Assembly: GCA_036971615.1 (NCBI GenBank)
Contig: JAYKKR010000021.1
Coordinates: 620,001 to 684,000, forward strand
DNA length: 64,000 bases
Reading direction: 5' to 3'
Origin: Amyloporia xantha
Lineage: Eukaryota > Basidiomycota > Agaricomycetes > Polyporales > Adustoporiaceae
Shown here piece after piece: positions 24,501 to 35,457 of this stretch; position 1 is the first letter of the stretch, and each line of letters begins with the position of its first letter. The notes beneath the pieces are model-generated. The model did no database searches, was not told the origin of the DNA, and saw only the letters and a program-made list of their open reading frames with translations. Position numbers and translations under genes: made by a program.

Positions 24501-24856
24501 AAGTAGTTGAGCGTGTCCAGTGGTTCAGGGCACGCGCTGACAAGCAACGCGTCGACGAGGAAGTCAACAAACTGCACGCGGAGTTTCGCCGGACAATACT
24601 AGCGTGGACGAATATGGCCGCTGCGTGGGTGAAGACGGGGAGAAATACGGAGTTATCTCGAGGAGCGAGGGCGTACGCGATGAAGAAGGGCCACATGTAT
24701 GAAGAAATGAGCCAAAAGTGTGCGAAAGCGTATGCTGATGCTAGAAAGGATCCGGATGGAGAGAAACTGGATTACAGTATCGTAAGTCACCTGGATTTGG
24801 CTATTGGGCAACACTGATTTGCTATGCAGGATATATCTCCTGCGTCGTCTACATGA
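21541..24856 (+). CDS. KDZ transposase with CxC2-type cysteine cluster (KDZ1)
   Basis: Exons 21541-22125, 22186-22376, 22427-22590, 22639-22787, 22839-23217, 23250-23499, 23548-23689, 23746-24454, 24507-24781 and 24830-24856. Upstream coding sequence probably continues to 21402-21488 and beyond, so the 5' end is open; Met 21547 is a fallback start. The N-terminal cluster CACGKAASARCRDC...CASCIVQAHRHQP is the CxC2 pattern. The core shows MVDLQKGER, FTYDVACIYE and HGESVEHPWAEHNQ, which I read as the RNase H-like Asp/Asp/Glu segments of KDZ enzymes. The C-terminal half is helical and charged. Frame is lost at AAAA 22549-22552 (one base extra) and GGGG 23923-23926 (one short). Otherwise it is intact. 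Confidence 0.85.
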
Positions 24857-25959
24857 CGCAGGGTGAGCTGTCACAGATGATTGAAGCCAGCAGGTGTGCG
24901 AATGGATGGCAGACGCCGTCCAGACGCCTCTGAGACTGTGCGCGCAGAGAGGTTTATTCTCTTGCGCCTGGTCATCGATCTCAAGTTTTACCGAAATGCA
25001 CGCCCCCACATTTCCTCCCTCCCTCACTCAACCTTTCACTTTGGGCCCGTGGTCTGCCGGAGATCCAGAGGGCGAAGCATGGGTACCGTATGCTGGTACC
25101 CGATATTCGCGTTTACGGAGTCGGAGACGGGCAGAACTGGACGTCGAGCGGGGAATACACTAGCACATGGATATCAACGCGCACGCGGGTCATGATCAGG
25201 AATGAGTGAGCGGAGCACTCGATGCTTGATAGAGTTCCGTCACTGCCATGCGGCCCGTATGATAGTTCAGGTAGGTCCACGCCAGTCGTCTCATTTAAGG
25301 ATCCCTTGTTGATCTCATTGTATGTCTTGTGTCTCACAGCGCTATATTCACGTCAATGTGGCTTAGGTATGTTCATCCGATCTACCATTTAAGTATTTTT
25401 GCTGACCACAGTATGCAGGGATACATTTATGCTATATTTTACCATACATTATCGGAACGAAACACTGGAATTGCACATGATTTTGACCTAGCTCAACGTA
25501 AGGCTCCAGGCATTCCGTCGTTAAGACGTGCATACAGATAGTGAGGTCGCCGAGGAACGCCGTCGGCGTCATCGTCGAGGATTATCGCGGCGGGATACAT
25601 CTGGTCCAGGGCGCGCTGACGTGCTGAATAGCCGGCGCGGACATTGCAGGTAAGAGCTCGTCCGTAGGCTGTGAGGACAGTTGTGCCGATGTAGGAGACA
25701 CGGACTGCGTGTGTTCGTTCTCAAGAGCGTGCGGATCGACCATAGGCAGTTGTAGGCGTCGGTGCACGTGGTTCGATCATCGCCGATCATCCTCGATCGT
25801 CGTCGATCGCGCGCGACCTGCAGCATCGCGCATTCTAATCGCTCAGTTCATCTTATTCGAAACATTTCTATCCTACATCCTCTTCTTTTCCAGTCAATCC
25901 ACGTTCCAGGTAAGTAACATGTTCGAGATCTTCGTGTGCAACTCACAGACCAGAGTAGC
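24857..25959. other. KDZ1 interval downstream of the transposase
   Basis: About 1.1 kb. Contains TACCxTATGCTGGTACC-like small inverted repeats (25083-25102) and, at 25779-25815, a run of CGATC-rich short repeats. No convincing gene. Confidence 0.5.
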
Positions 25960-26185
25960 ATGTGCCAAGCGGTTTACGCGCAGCACCTTTGTGGGGGGAC
26001 GACGCAGCGCAAGCACAGACATTGTGCGCAGGCTCCGTGGAAGTCGCGGGAACACGCAGTACAGGACTGCGTGTGGGGCTCAGGAGGCGGCGGAGTTCGT
26101 CCGCACGAACAAGTACTGCGGCAGATGCAGGAAGGCGGGGCAAGCGATCCCTGGGACTTTGCTCGCGCCCACCTGCCGCCGTTGA
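25960..26185 (+). CDS. Small cysteine-rich protein
   Basis: Starts MCQAVYAQHLCGG and ends KYCGRCRKAG...TCRR, about 75 residues with eight Cys and several His in a zinc-binding-like arrangement. The start frame and end frame join if the GGGG run 26075-26078 has one more base. An upstream acceptor (GTAG, just before the ATG) suggests a preceding non-coding exon. Small Cys-rich proteins of this look are frequent in basidiomycetes, but I know no function. It lies between the transposase and the right-end repeats of KDZ1. Confidence 0.5.
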
Positions 26186-26439
26186 TGGTGAGTTATCTTT
26201 GTGATTGTGAATTTGGGCGCCATTCTGATGCATTATTCTAGGATACTAGAATAATTAGGGTTTAATGGAACGATCTATATAGGATTACGAAAACTTTAGC
26301 TATCACCAGTGATGTAGCGGCCGGCGAGTCCATGCTGGTGAAGGGCATAGAGATATCCTCAATGCGCAATTAAAAGGTGGCTTAGGGTGATGTTATAATG
26401 CTCGGCCGAGACTAATACCATTAAGTTTACATATGTACA

Positions 26440-27360
26440 GGAACCGGAAGGTCTCGCGCTCGCGGGGAGACGATCGCGCATCGTCCGCGGATGCGCCCGG
26501 TCTCGCGCTCGCGGGAAGACGATCGCGCGTCGTCCGCGCGCTGTAGGAGGCGTACATTAGGTAAGTTCCTGTCTTCTATACCTGCCCGACGACGAGCGCG
26601 AGCGCTGATGCGCCCTCTAGGGAAGGTCTCGCGCTCGCGGGGAGACGATCGGGCGTCGTCGGTGCGCTGCAGGAGGCGTGCCTTAGGTAAGTTCCTGCCT
26701 TCTGTACCTTCCCGACGACGAGCGCGAGCGCTGATGCGCCCTCTAGGGAAGGTCTCGCGCTCGCGGGAGACGATCGCGCGTCGTCAGCGCGCTGCAGGAG
26801 GCGTGCCTTAGGTAAGTTCCTGCCTTCCATACCTTCCCGATGACGAGCGCGGCGCGGATGCGCCCTAGGGAAGGTCCCGCGCTCGCGGGGAGACGATCGC
26901 ACGTCGTCCGCGCGCTGTAGGAGGCGTACATCAGGTAAGTTCCTGCCTTCTGTACCTGCCCGACGACGAGCGCGAGCGCTGATGCGCCCTCTAGGTAGGG
27001 TTTCGCAGTCACACGGAGACGCTCGGGCGCCCGTCCGCACACTGGAGGGCAGGAAGCGAAAGGTTTCCCAATCGCACGGAAACGATCGGGCGCCGGCCGT
27101 GCACTGGACGGAGCATACCTCAGGTATGTTCCATATCTTCTGTACCTTCCCGACGATGAGCGCAGGCGCTGATACGCCCTCTAGGTATGGTTTCGCAATC
27201 GCGCGGAGATGTTCGGGCGCCGTGCGCACGCTGCAGGGAGGGCACTGCAGATGTAAGAGGCAATCGGGCGCCGTGCGCGAGCTGAATGGAGTGTACCTCA
27301 GGTATGTTCGCTATGATCTGTACCTTTGCGACGACGAGCAGGTCCGCTGATGCGCCCTCG
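26440..27360 (+). repeat. Tandem repeat, period about 122 bp, in KDZ1 right part
   Basis: About seven diverging copies of a GC-rich unit with landmarks GGTCTCGCGCTCGCGGGGAG, AGACGATCGCGCGTCGTC, TTAGGTAAGTTCCTGCCTTC and GACGAGCGCGAGCGCTGATG. Copies become more divergent to the right. Long apparent reading frames on both strands here are a by-product of the repeat. Confidence 0.88.
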
Positions 27361-27399
27361 CGGATCGTTCATCGCAGTTCGTGGAGTTATCCCGCTGTG

Positions 27400-27969
27400 G
27401 AAGGTAGATAATCTGTTAAGGGTAGGATTAACCATATTGAACTTGGATGTGGATTATCTCTGGTATAGCCCTATTAGATGTAGGATTAGCCTAGTAAAGT
27501 TGGATGTGGATAATCTCTATTAGGATGTAGGATTAGCATAGTCAACTTGGAGGTGGATAATCTCTAGTTCATTGTGGTTGGGATTTGGATTAGCTCAATA
27601 AATTCTGAAGTGGATTATCCTAGGGAGATTATCTCAAGTTCAGACTCTGTGTTCTTGGTGAGATGATCATATTATGGAGGCCATGGAGCTAGATTATCTC
27701 ATGGATAATCTTGGATATTGGAGGCCATGGAGCTAGATTATCTCATGGATAATCTTGGATATTGGAGGGAGACAGACTGAGCACAATTGGGATAATCCTT
27801 GGATAATCCAACATGAGAAGATAATCTCTGGATTGAGATTAGAACTCTAGGTGACTATAGACAGGATTATCCTAGGATTAAGGAGTGTAGAGCACTCAGG
27901 TATGGGGTAGATTAGACAAAAAAGTGTACAAAGTATAGAGAAGATTATCCACTATAACTGACATCACTG
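27400..27969. repeat. KDZ1 right end: GATAATC motif array plus TIR
   Basis: Starts with three to four copies of a roughly 60-bp unit (GTAGGATTAGCxxAGT...TGGATGTGGATAATCTC). Two copies of a 44-bp unit follow (GGAGGCCATGGAGCTAGATT, 27676-27765), and then the inverted copy of the left terminal repeat, 27780-27969. Confidence 0.88.
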
Positions 27970-29452
27970 AGCATCGAGAGATAAGCAGACACCTAGAGAT
28001 TGTAGGTCAGTTAGCAATGGTTACCATGTGCGTGAGACTATGTCTGACCTGACAGGGTTTTCACGTATTCCATTGATTCCTCTCGTCGGGTTTTCTTGAT
28101 AAAATCAAGATATATATCGGTGATTAGGTCGTCCGTAATCGGCTTATCGTCATAGTCTGCAGTGCGTGGATCGGCGAATGGCGAGAGCCTGTTCGGCTTG
28201 AATGGGCAAGGCCGGCGTTCATGAAATCTTTGCAGATACTCTAGTCGACGCTTGTGGTACTCAAGAATATGAAGTTCTGATGAATGGTGAAGGGTGAGAA
28301 GAATAATGATCTCTGGGAGGAAAATACTCACGTTTTATGTGTTCGGATAGTCCTCCGGAGGTCATCGTTGGACGAAGCTCAACAACAAGGTTGAACAGGT
28401 CGCGCGTCACCCCGCAGCGCTGAAAGAAGACGGGGATACCATCTGCAGAATAAGGTTCGCATCATTGTTGTCTATAATGGGAATCGAGCAGCGACTCACT
28501 CGGAATCTGCCAATGCTCCCATTTCTGCCAGAATACAGGTGTTGTCGTTGCAAAACAGTACTGGCCGTCTTTTCCAGCTTGGGCCTGACATTGGCGACAG
28601 CGAAGTTGATAACCTAGGGCGCATTCCTCGTACTGAATCCCGTGCAGCTCGCGATGTCCAGTCGTCGTCCAGCTGTCCCAGCGAACATCATTGCTGTCTG
28701 TTGTATTGCACTGGGGGCATCGTCGCAGGTTGTCGTAGAAGAATGGATGTATGACATTCAGGGGCTTGAGGTATGTCGTTATTGGCTCTATAGTAGGTGT
28801 CGTATTCCGTTTCTGAATATTAAAATATGTTGGCGGCAGAAAACAAGGCCCGTAGATGGGAACCTGGATCTTCAGAGCCGGTGGGACAGTATCCTTCCTC
28901 GCATTACCGTGCACTTTCGTCTTGTCGTAAACCCAATTGACATATTCGACGACATGTGCTTCCCACTCGAGCTGAGGCTGTGAGCGGGACTGGGTCTGTC
29001 GATACTTTTCCCAGTTCAAAATGCGACTGTTGACCTATCCTCAGGTGAGCCCCTTTTTTGTTTGACTAGCACAAAGTGTGGTATTTGACTCACATTGTTT
29101 TGCCATTTCTCATCGAAGCTGGAACGTTCGACAGGAGGTAGGCTATTTTTTATAATTGATCGGATCACTGCAGGCTCAAAGGCAGACATAGCAGTCAGCC
29201 TTATGTTTTCGAGGTGCACAACCGTAGCAACAAGAGGATAAGAAAGCAGCGAGTGAGCCTGCGCTCAGCCGCCACGGCGATCATACCTATATTCGGTGCG
29301 GAAGCAAAGCGGCTTCCTGTAGTAAGCTCGCTACCCTTGAAACACTGACCACTGGCAGCTTGACGCATTTTCATGACGCCTAGAGTTTCCTTCACGTACT
29401 CGTCACAACGGTTAACGTCTAAACGACAAGCCGATAGGAACTTTTGTCCCAC
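27970..29452 (-). pseudogene. U transposase, unit 1, 5' part
   Basis: N-terminal third of the U transposase, identical in layout to unit 2. It holds the exon starting upstream of 29452, then VIRSIIKNSLPPVERSS, the zinc-ribbon-containing exon (29034-28495, RRCPQCN...QLRCRQCQ), and the exons down to the KDZ1 insertion. It is separated from its 3' part by 17.4 kb. Confidence 0.8.
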
Positions 29453-30596
29453 AGAGTATCTTAAATCAAATTACCATATATCTGGTTCAGCAGCAGTTGT
29501 ATAGCTTGTACGAATGCGAAAACATATTGCAATTATATACATTCTTTGAGTACTGACATGGGCGGGGTATCATCTCCTAAGTCTGCTACTGTCTCTTCAT
29601 GGCGCCAGAACAACACGACAAGAGTGGTGCAGGCAATCCGGCAACTTGAAGCTCAGGCTTCCTGGCAACCGTTCAAGTGAATAGTGCAGGGGATCGTGCG
29701 AGCCGGTGTTGTGAATAGGAGGTCATTTTCACAAAAATGATGCTTGAAACATCTTCATTACTAACTCGGCATTGGGACATCTACATCATGCGACCTTCAC
29801 AAAACACTTACATACCACGCCTATTATCCTGCGCAAATAAATTACATACTGTCCACTACTAACCTCCCGTCATTAGACACAAGTCCACTCACATTTTTGC
29901 TGAGAAGACATGATTCGCCAGACAGCGGGAGTCAAAGCAGCAGCGGGCGGCGTCGACAAGAATCCTCTGATGTGCCCATCCAACGGCCATACATTAACTA
30001 ACTCTTCTATCACAGACTAATGCCGCACACATGTCCGAGCAGAATGCGCATATTAGTATCCCTGCAGGCACACCGACGATGTGCAGCTTACCATGCTCCG
30101 CCGACGGCTTGAGGATCACAGGGAGAGGGAGGTGTTGGTGTCAGACACAATTAGAATAAAAGCATCTATTATCATCAACAGGAATCGAGTGTCGGCACAA
30201 CAAGCACGCTCGGGAAGTTCTGGAAGAAGTAATAATGATAGTCATCAATGCATCTGTTGAATCTGCATCACACCGGAGAAAGAAGACACCGCAGATTGAA
30301 CTCACCTAGTTCCTATACCAGGTAATGATAGGACAGCGAGAGAATAATGAACGGCCGCCCTCGATGTATTGTTCAACCAGAGGGTTGGTAATGTCAGAAC
30401 ACTGAATCTGGACGAATCGGCGAACCATGGGTACGGTACAGCTTAAGCGATGAGACGCTCGCGAAGCCAGAGCGCATCAAACTCTCTGCTAGGCCCCGGA
30501 AAACCCTGGGCAGCAATCTGAGACGCGGGTGAAACCTCCCCAGGCATAAAAGCGCCCGCCTGCGGCGAGCAGCTCCCCTGGAATAACCATATTCTC
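29453..30596. other. U unit 1 non-coding end
   Basis: About 1.1 kb upstream of the U gene. It presumably holds the promoter and 5' exon(s) not resolved here, and ends at the unit junction. The same region recurs at 35458-36603 and 60448-61591 almost unchanged. No separate gene seen. Confidence 0.6.
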
Positions 30597-31013
30597 TTGA
30601 ATGGCAACCCCGCCATCCCAGGGGATGTTCGGAGCGATTCGGTCGAGCGAAATGACCGATGCGCGACCGTTAGGATCGATTCAAAACGCGCACGTGAAGC
30701 CACATCTGGGACCACGTGATGAGCACGCGACTCAAGTTCACAAGTCCCCCAGCCCCGGATCTCGGGTACTGAGAACGCCTCACAAAGGAACGCGATTTCA
30801 CGATATTAGATGCCGATACGTAGATACACGAGATGTACGATACACAGACCAGATTAGACGATCGAAGTAGAATAGTAGTAAACGCCCGCCTTCTCATCTC
30901 TGAACCTCATCGCGCGATGGGCCTGCTCTCCTCATCTCTGAACCTCACGTCGCGAGACGCACCTGCTCTCTCCTCATCGCGGCGCACCTGTTCTTCTCAT
31001 CGCGCGACGTGCC

Positions 31014-34000
31014 CTACGACGGCGACAAACAATCAATGCGCAAAAACTTCTGGCCGTTCTGCTCTACGACGAGCTCTGGAACAGATGGACTCATTGTCAA
31101 GGAGCCGTACAGCTGGAATATAAACCGCCCGTCTTCATTCTGAGTGACGCGTTTCGAGAGCATCTTGGCGAACGCTTCATATTCCATACTTGCATCCGCA
31201 GTGTTTGCATCAGCAATCACATATGCTTCATACACCTCCCGAAGAGTCGAGAGGAAAACTATAGGATGAAAGTGAGTGCCGTTACTGAATATACCTTGCG
31301 GCTGTGGCCAGTCAGGAAGTGTATCGGTCTCATCCTTCGGCTTGACTCCATCTGAGCAGTATTGTTTCTTGTGGTTTTCTGATGAGCCGACACCACCAGG
31401 ATACTTGATGGAGTGGCACCGATTGCAAGTCTGCACCTTGCGCTGTCCCAGCGATTGAGTAATCAGCGGGCCGATGCTAGCCTATCTGTGTGTAGGTAGT
31501 ACAAACTCACCTGCTTCACACCGGGCTTTGGAGCCTCCTTGGCTAATGAGACGACGGAACAGTGCTTTCGCCAGAACGTGTCAGTTCCTTTTTGGGCTGT
31601 GCCACATTGACAGGTAAGTACTAGACCATTTCGGATGGCGAGATAAACAGCCGCGGCGCAAAAGACGTACATGTATAGTCATTAGTACTAATCTTCTTGA
31701 TTATTATGGCCTCGACTTCGCCAAGCTTCTCCATCAGTGCCCGAGGATTCTTCGCTATAGTAGATATCTTTTTGGAATTATTCAGCTTCTCAAGGCGTTG
31801 GTTGTACACTGCGGTTGCGGCGACCCATTTCCGCGATGTCATGGAAAACGACGTCCATTGGCCCTCGAGCCGCATGTCCATAAAGAGGAAGAATTCCTCG
31901 TCGGTCTTGATCTCAAGAGCACGTGTGTCGATGCCAGTGAAGATGTGGAAGACGCGTTGCGAACGCGACAAGCCCGATAGTGCACTTTTCTGCTCTGTAA
32001 TCGGAGGAGGAGGTAGCGGAGTAGAGAGGGCAGCAAGATGCAGAGAAGCCGCCTGCGAATCCGCCACTATCGCATGAGTTATGAATGCTGCTGCGCGTGA
32101 GTCTTTCGGAGTCTCCTCAGATGATCCTACTGGCACTGTGACTGATATTCGGCGTCCAGCTTTGAAAACGCATGGAGCGAGCTGGCCGTACTACCGTCCA
32201 TTCTGCTGCCAGTGGCTGATGTGATAGATCGAGAAGTAACAACATGTGGAGCGTCGCTAGCAGGTAAAGTGCTATGAGACTGTAAGTCGAATCCATCAGC
32301 CTTGTGGAGAATGAGCTATGCTATCCGATTCACGGCACATACCGAGCATTCTGACTTCCGAGCTTTCTTTCGTGTTTGCTCTTCCTCCTCATCGGGTTGT
32401 TTTCCTGATGTCATTGCCTTGCGCTTGGGATTTCCAGAGCTGAGCGGAGAATCCGTACACTGAGCTGTGTCCCGCCGCAACTCTGTGTCAGCCGTTAAAT
32501 CCTACGCAAGTGTATGGCATTCAGTAAGTCAATGTAGAGTAAGACAAAATGCCAAAATGCTTACAATTGTCATGGTAGCTCTGCGGTCTGTTGCCACTTC
32601 GCGATCTGCGCGTCGAGCAAACTGGAGCGGTGTATCGACAAGTTGCGACTCTGCTGCATTGGATGCAGTCTGCGGCTTGGAGACACCGATGGTAGCCTGT
32701 GAGTGTGGCCGTGCAGCGGGGATTGAGAGGAGCGCTGGGTCGATGTTGAGGTCGCACATCACGGCAGCGGGATCAAATCCCAACTCATCTTCTGGGTTGA
32801 TCTCAATTGCAGATTTGAGTAGGTCCGTATCTTCTAATTCTGATTCGTCCTTCATCACTATAAGGCCACCAAATGTTGCAGCATATTCGGAAATAACAAG
32901 GCCAAAGGTTTTGGCACTTGCAATGACTGGAAGAATCGGCAGCAAGTCAAGATTCGGGGATGAAGGCAGATTCATCTCCTTAGAGGTGAGAGAATTCCAG
33001 AAGGTGTTGGTGTAATTGACGAGTCGTGTGTGGTGTGATGCGTGAGTCGATCTAATGAAAGTATTGGGCTTCCTGAGACGCTCGCTGCCTCAGCGCGCGC
33101 AAAGCCGATTCGGACATTTCGTCGAAGCACGAAGTCATGTCCAAGAGCTGTGAAGACCTCTAAGCCACTCGCAAAGGAACGCATGATTGAGTTCCATCCC
33201 TTGTGTGAGCCCTCTATACGACTACCGTCAGCAGCAATATCGTCTCGTAGCCGTTCTAGGCAGCCTTTCTTGACATGCGTGAGTTGATCGGCATGTACCT
33301 CATCACCAAAAGTAAGTGATTTTCTTGACGATGAACGGCGCAGCGCTCACCTTCGTTGCGGCTGCAGACCAAACGTCTCCTTTACGCGCCCACTTCTCAA
33401 ACATACTCTGCAGCCTATTCTCTTGTTCGTCCCGACTCCAGTACTCTGCGGTAACCCCCTTGCTTGCGCGCGTCTTCAGAATCGAATCGACAACATCTTT
33501 AGCCACGGCTGAGCGATATGGATTCTTGGTGCCATTGAGGATAGCTGCCAGATAACTTGGATCAATCCGTAAGTATCTGTTTGATTAAGATGTTTTGAGA
33601 GTTCATGCTCACCGCATCAAGAGATGATATACATCAAGAACAACGCTAGCCGTCGGCATCGACTTTTGGATGGACGCACGAACGTGACAGCAGTTGTCTG
33701 CAACAACCATCTCTGGCTGTTCGGCACCAAGCTCATCGTAGCGCCGCTGTATTCCTTCCAACAGTTCTTCAATCTCTGCGTTTGCCTGGGTCTGACAAAG
33801 ACGCTGTAGCAAATCATGTGAGGACAAGCAACGTACTTTAGCTATTCAAGTAAGTACCCAGCCTATAATTTCATTGTTCTCGTTTATGACACTGATAATT
33901 CCTCCTTTGATTACCTTTGTACGGGGCTGAGCACGCTCCGCGATTGTAGCCTTGCCGGCGGATTTGAAGGTAGCATCGAGAGATAAGCAGACACCTAGAG

Positions 34001-35457
34001 ATTGTAGGTCAGTTAGCAATGGTTACCATGTGCGTGAGACTATGTCTGACCTGACAGGGTTTTCACGTATTCCATTGATTCCTCTCGTCGGGTTTTCTTG
34101 ATAAAATCAAGATATATATCGGTGATTAGGTCGTCCGTAATCGGCTTATCGTCATAGTCTGCAGTGCGTGGATCGGCGAATGGCGAGAGCCTGTTCGGCT
34201 TGAATGGGCAAGGCCGGCGTTCATGAAATCTTTGCAGATACTCTAGTCGACGCTTGTGGTACTCAAGAATATGAAGTTCTGATGAATGGTGAAGGGTGAG
34301 AAGAATAATGATCTCTGGGAGGAAAATACTCACGTTTTTTTATGTGTTCGGATAGTCCTCCGGAGGTCATCGTTGGACGAAGCTCAACAACAAGGTTGAA
34401 CAGGTCGCGCGTCACCCCGCAGCGCTGAAAGAAGACGGGGATACCATCTGCAGAATAAGGTTCGCATCATTGTTGTCTATAATGGGAATCGAGCAGCGAC
34501 TCACTCGGAATCTGCCAATGCTCCCATTTCTGCCAGAATACAGGTGTTGTCGTTGCAAAACAGTACTGGCCGTCTTTTCCAGCTTGGGCCTGACATTGGC
34601 GACAGCGAAGTTGATAACCTAGGGCGCATTCCTCGTACTGAATCCCGTGCAGCTCGCGATGTCCAGTCGTCGTCCAGCTGTCCCAGCGAACATCATTGCT
34701 GTCTGTTGTATTGCACTGGGGGCATCGTCGCAGGTTGTCGTAGAAGAATGGATGTATGACATTCAGGGGCTTGAGGTATGTCGTTATTGGCTCTATAGTA
34801 GGTGTCGTATTCCGTTTCTGAATATTAAAATATGTTGGCGGCAGAAAACAAGGCCCGTAGATGGGAACCTGGATCTTCAGAGCCGGTGGGACAGTATCCT
34901 TCCTCGCATTACCGTGCACTTTCGTCTTGTCGTAAACCCAATTGACATATTCGACGACATGTGCTTCCCACTCGAGCTGAGGCTGTGAGCGGGACTGGGT
35001 CTGTCGATACTTTTCCCAGTTCAAAATGCGACTGTTGACCTATCCTCAGGTGAGCCCCTTTTTTGTTTGACTAGCACAAAGTGTGGTATTTGACTCACAT
35101 TGTTTTGCCATTTCTCATCGAAGCTGGAACGTTCGACAGGAGGTAGGCTATTTTTTATAATTGATCGGATCACTGCAGGCTCAAAGGCAGACATAGCAGT
35201 CAGCCTTATGTTTTCGAGGTGCACAACCGTAGCAACAAGAGGATAAGAAAGCAGCGAGTGAGCCTGCGCTCAGCCGCCACGGCGATCATACCTATATTCG
35301 GTGCGGAAGCAAAGCGGCTTCCTGTAGTAAGCTCGCTACCCTTGAAACACTGACCACTGGCAGCTTGACGCATTTTCATGACGCCTAGAGTTTCCTTCAC
35401 GTACTCGTCACAACGGTTAACGTCTAAACGACAAGCCGATAGGAACTTTTGTCCCAC
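31014..35457 (-). CDS. U transposase (DDE-like), unit 2
   Basis: Multi-exon minus-strand gene. The 5' end is unresolved upstream of 35457. The exon ending SRFASAPNI joins VIRSIIKNSL, then WQNN joins VNSRILNWEK (acceptor near 35039). Domains in order: a zinc-ribbon-like segment RRCPQCN...QLRCRQCQ; a catalytic-core-like region with SLDATFKSAGKA (about 33960-33980), VADNCC (about 33700) and EGSHKGWN (about 33200), which I read as a DDE triad; then a C-terminal zinc-binding part CQCGTAQ...CNRCHS. It resembles fungal proteins annotated with DUF6729, but that name is from memory. Frame breaks in this copy: a CC run near 33072 and a T run near 32165, both one base short. A 21-nt stop-containing segment at about 33840-33860 is unexplained. 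Confidence 0.78.

Larger units (their letters stand above)
10584..27969. mobile_element. KDZ1, 17.4-kb KDZ transposon
   Basis: Inserted in the transposase gene of U unit 1. The last 190 bp or so (27780-27969) are the inverted copy of 10584-10790, including the block CTACCCCATACCTGAGTGCT-type sequence and GATAATC motifs. The outermost 25 bp match more loosely. It carries a KDZ transposase, an HMG-box-like protein, an AT-hook protein, a large unidentified protein, a partial unknown exon and a small cysteine-rich protein. Large cargo-bearing KDZ elements are known from mushrooms; the 7-bp duplication is seen directly here. Confidence 0.9.
148..30596. mobile_element. U element, unit 1 (interrupted twice)
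   Basis: First of three head-to-tail copies of a 6.0-kb DNA element. It begins TTGAATGGCAACCCC at 148 and ends ATAACCATATTCTC at 30596. Removing the insertions at 234-7276 and 10584-27969, each with one copy of its duplication, leaves about 6004 bp, against 6007 bp for unit 2. The coding half runs on the minus strand. The plus-strand left end (7486-7620) has short degenerate repeats of CTCATC...GAACCTC type. I see no long terminal inverted repeat. CCAGGGGA occurs near both ends in opposite orientation, which is at most a weak TIR. Confidence 0.85.

Noticed and set aside
26576..27229. 217-aa minus-strand frame in the GC-rich repeats
   Set aside because: Repeat artefact: several frames on both strands stay open because the unit is GC-rich and about a multiple of three.
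10584..27969. A TET/JBP gene in KDZ1
   Set aside because: I looked for an HxD...H core with the N-R-x-T-P signature in KDZ1 and did not find one.
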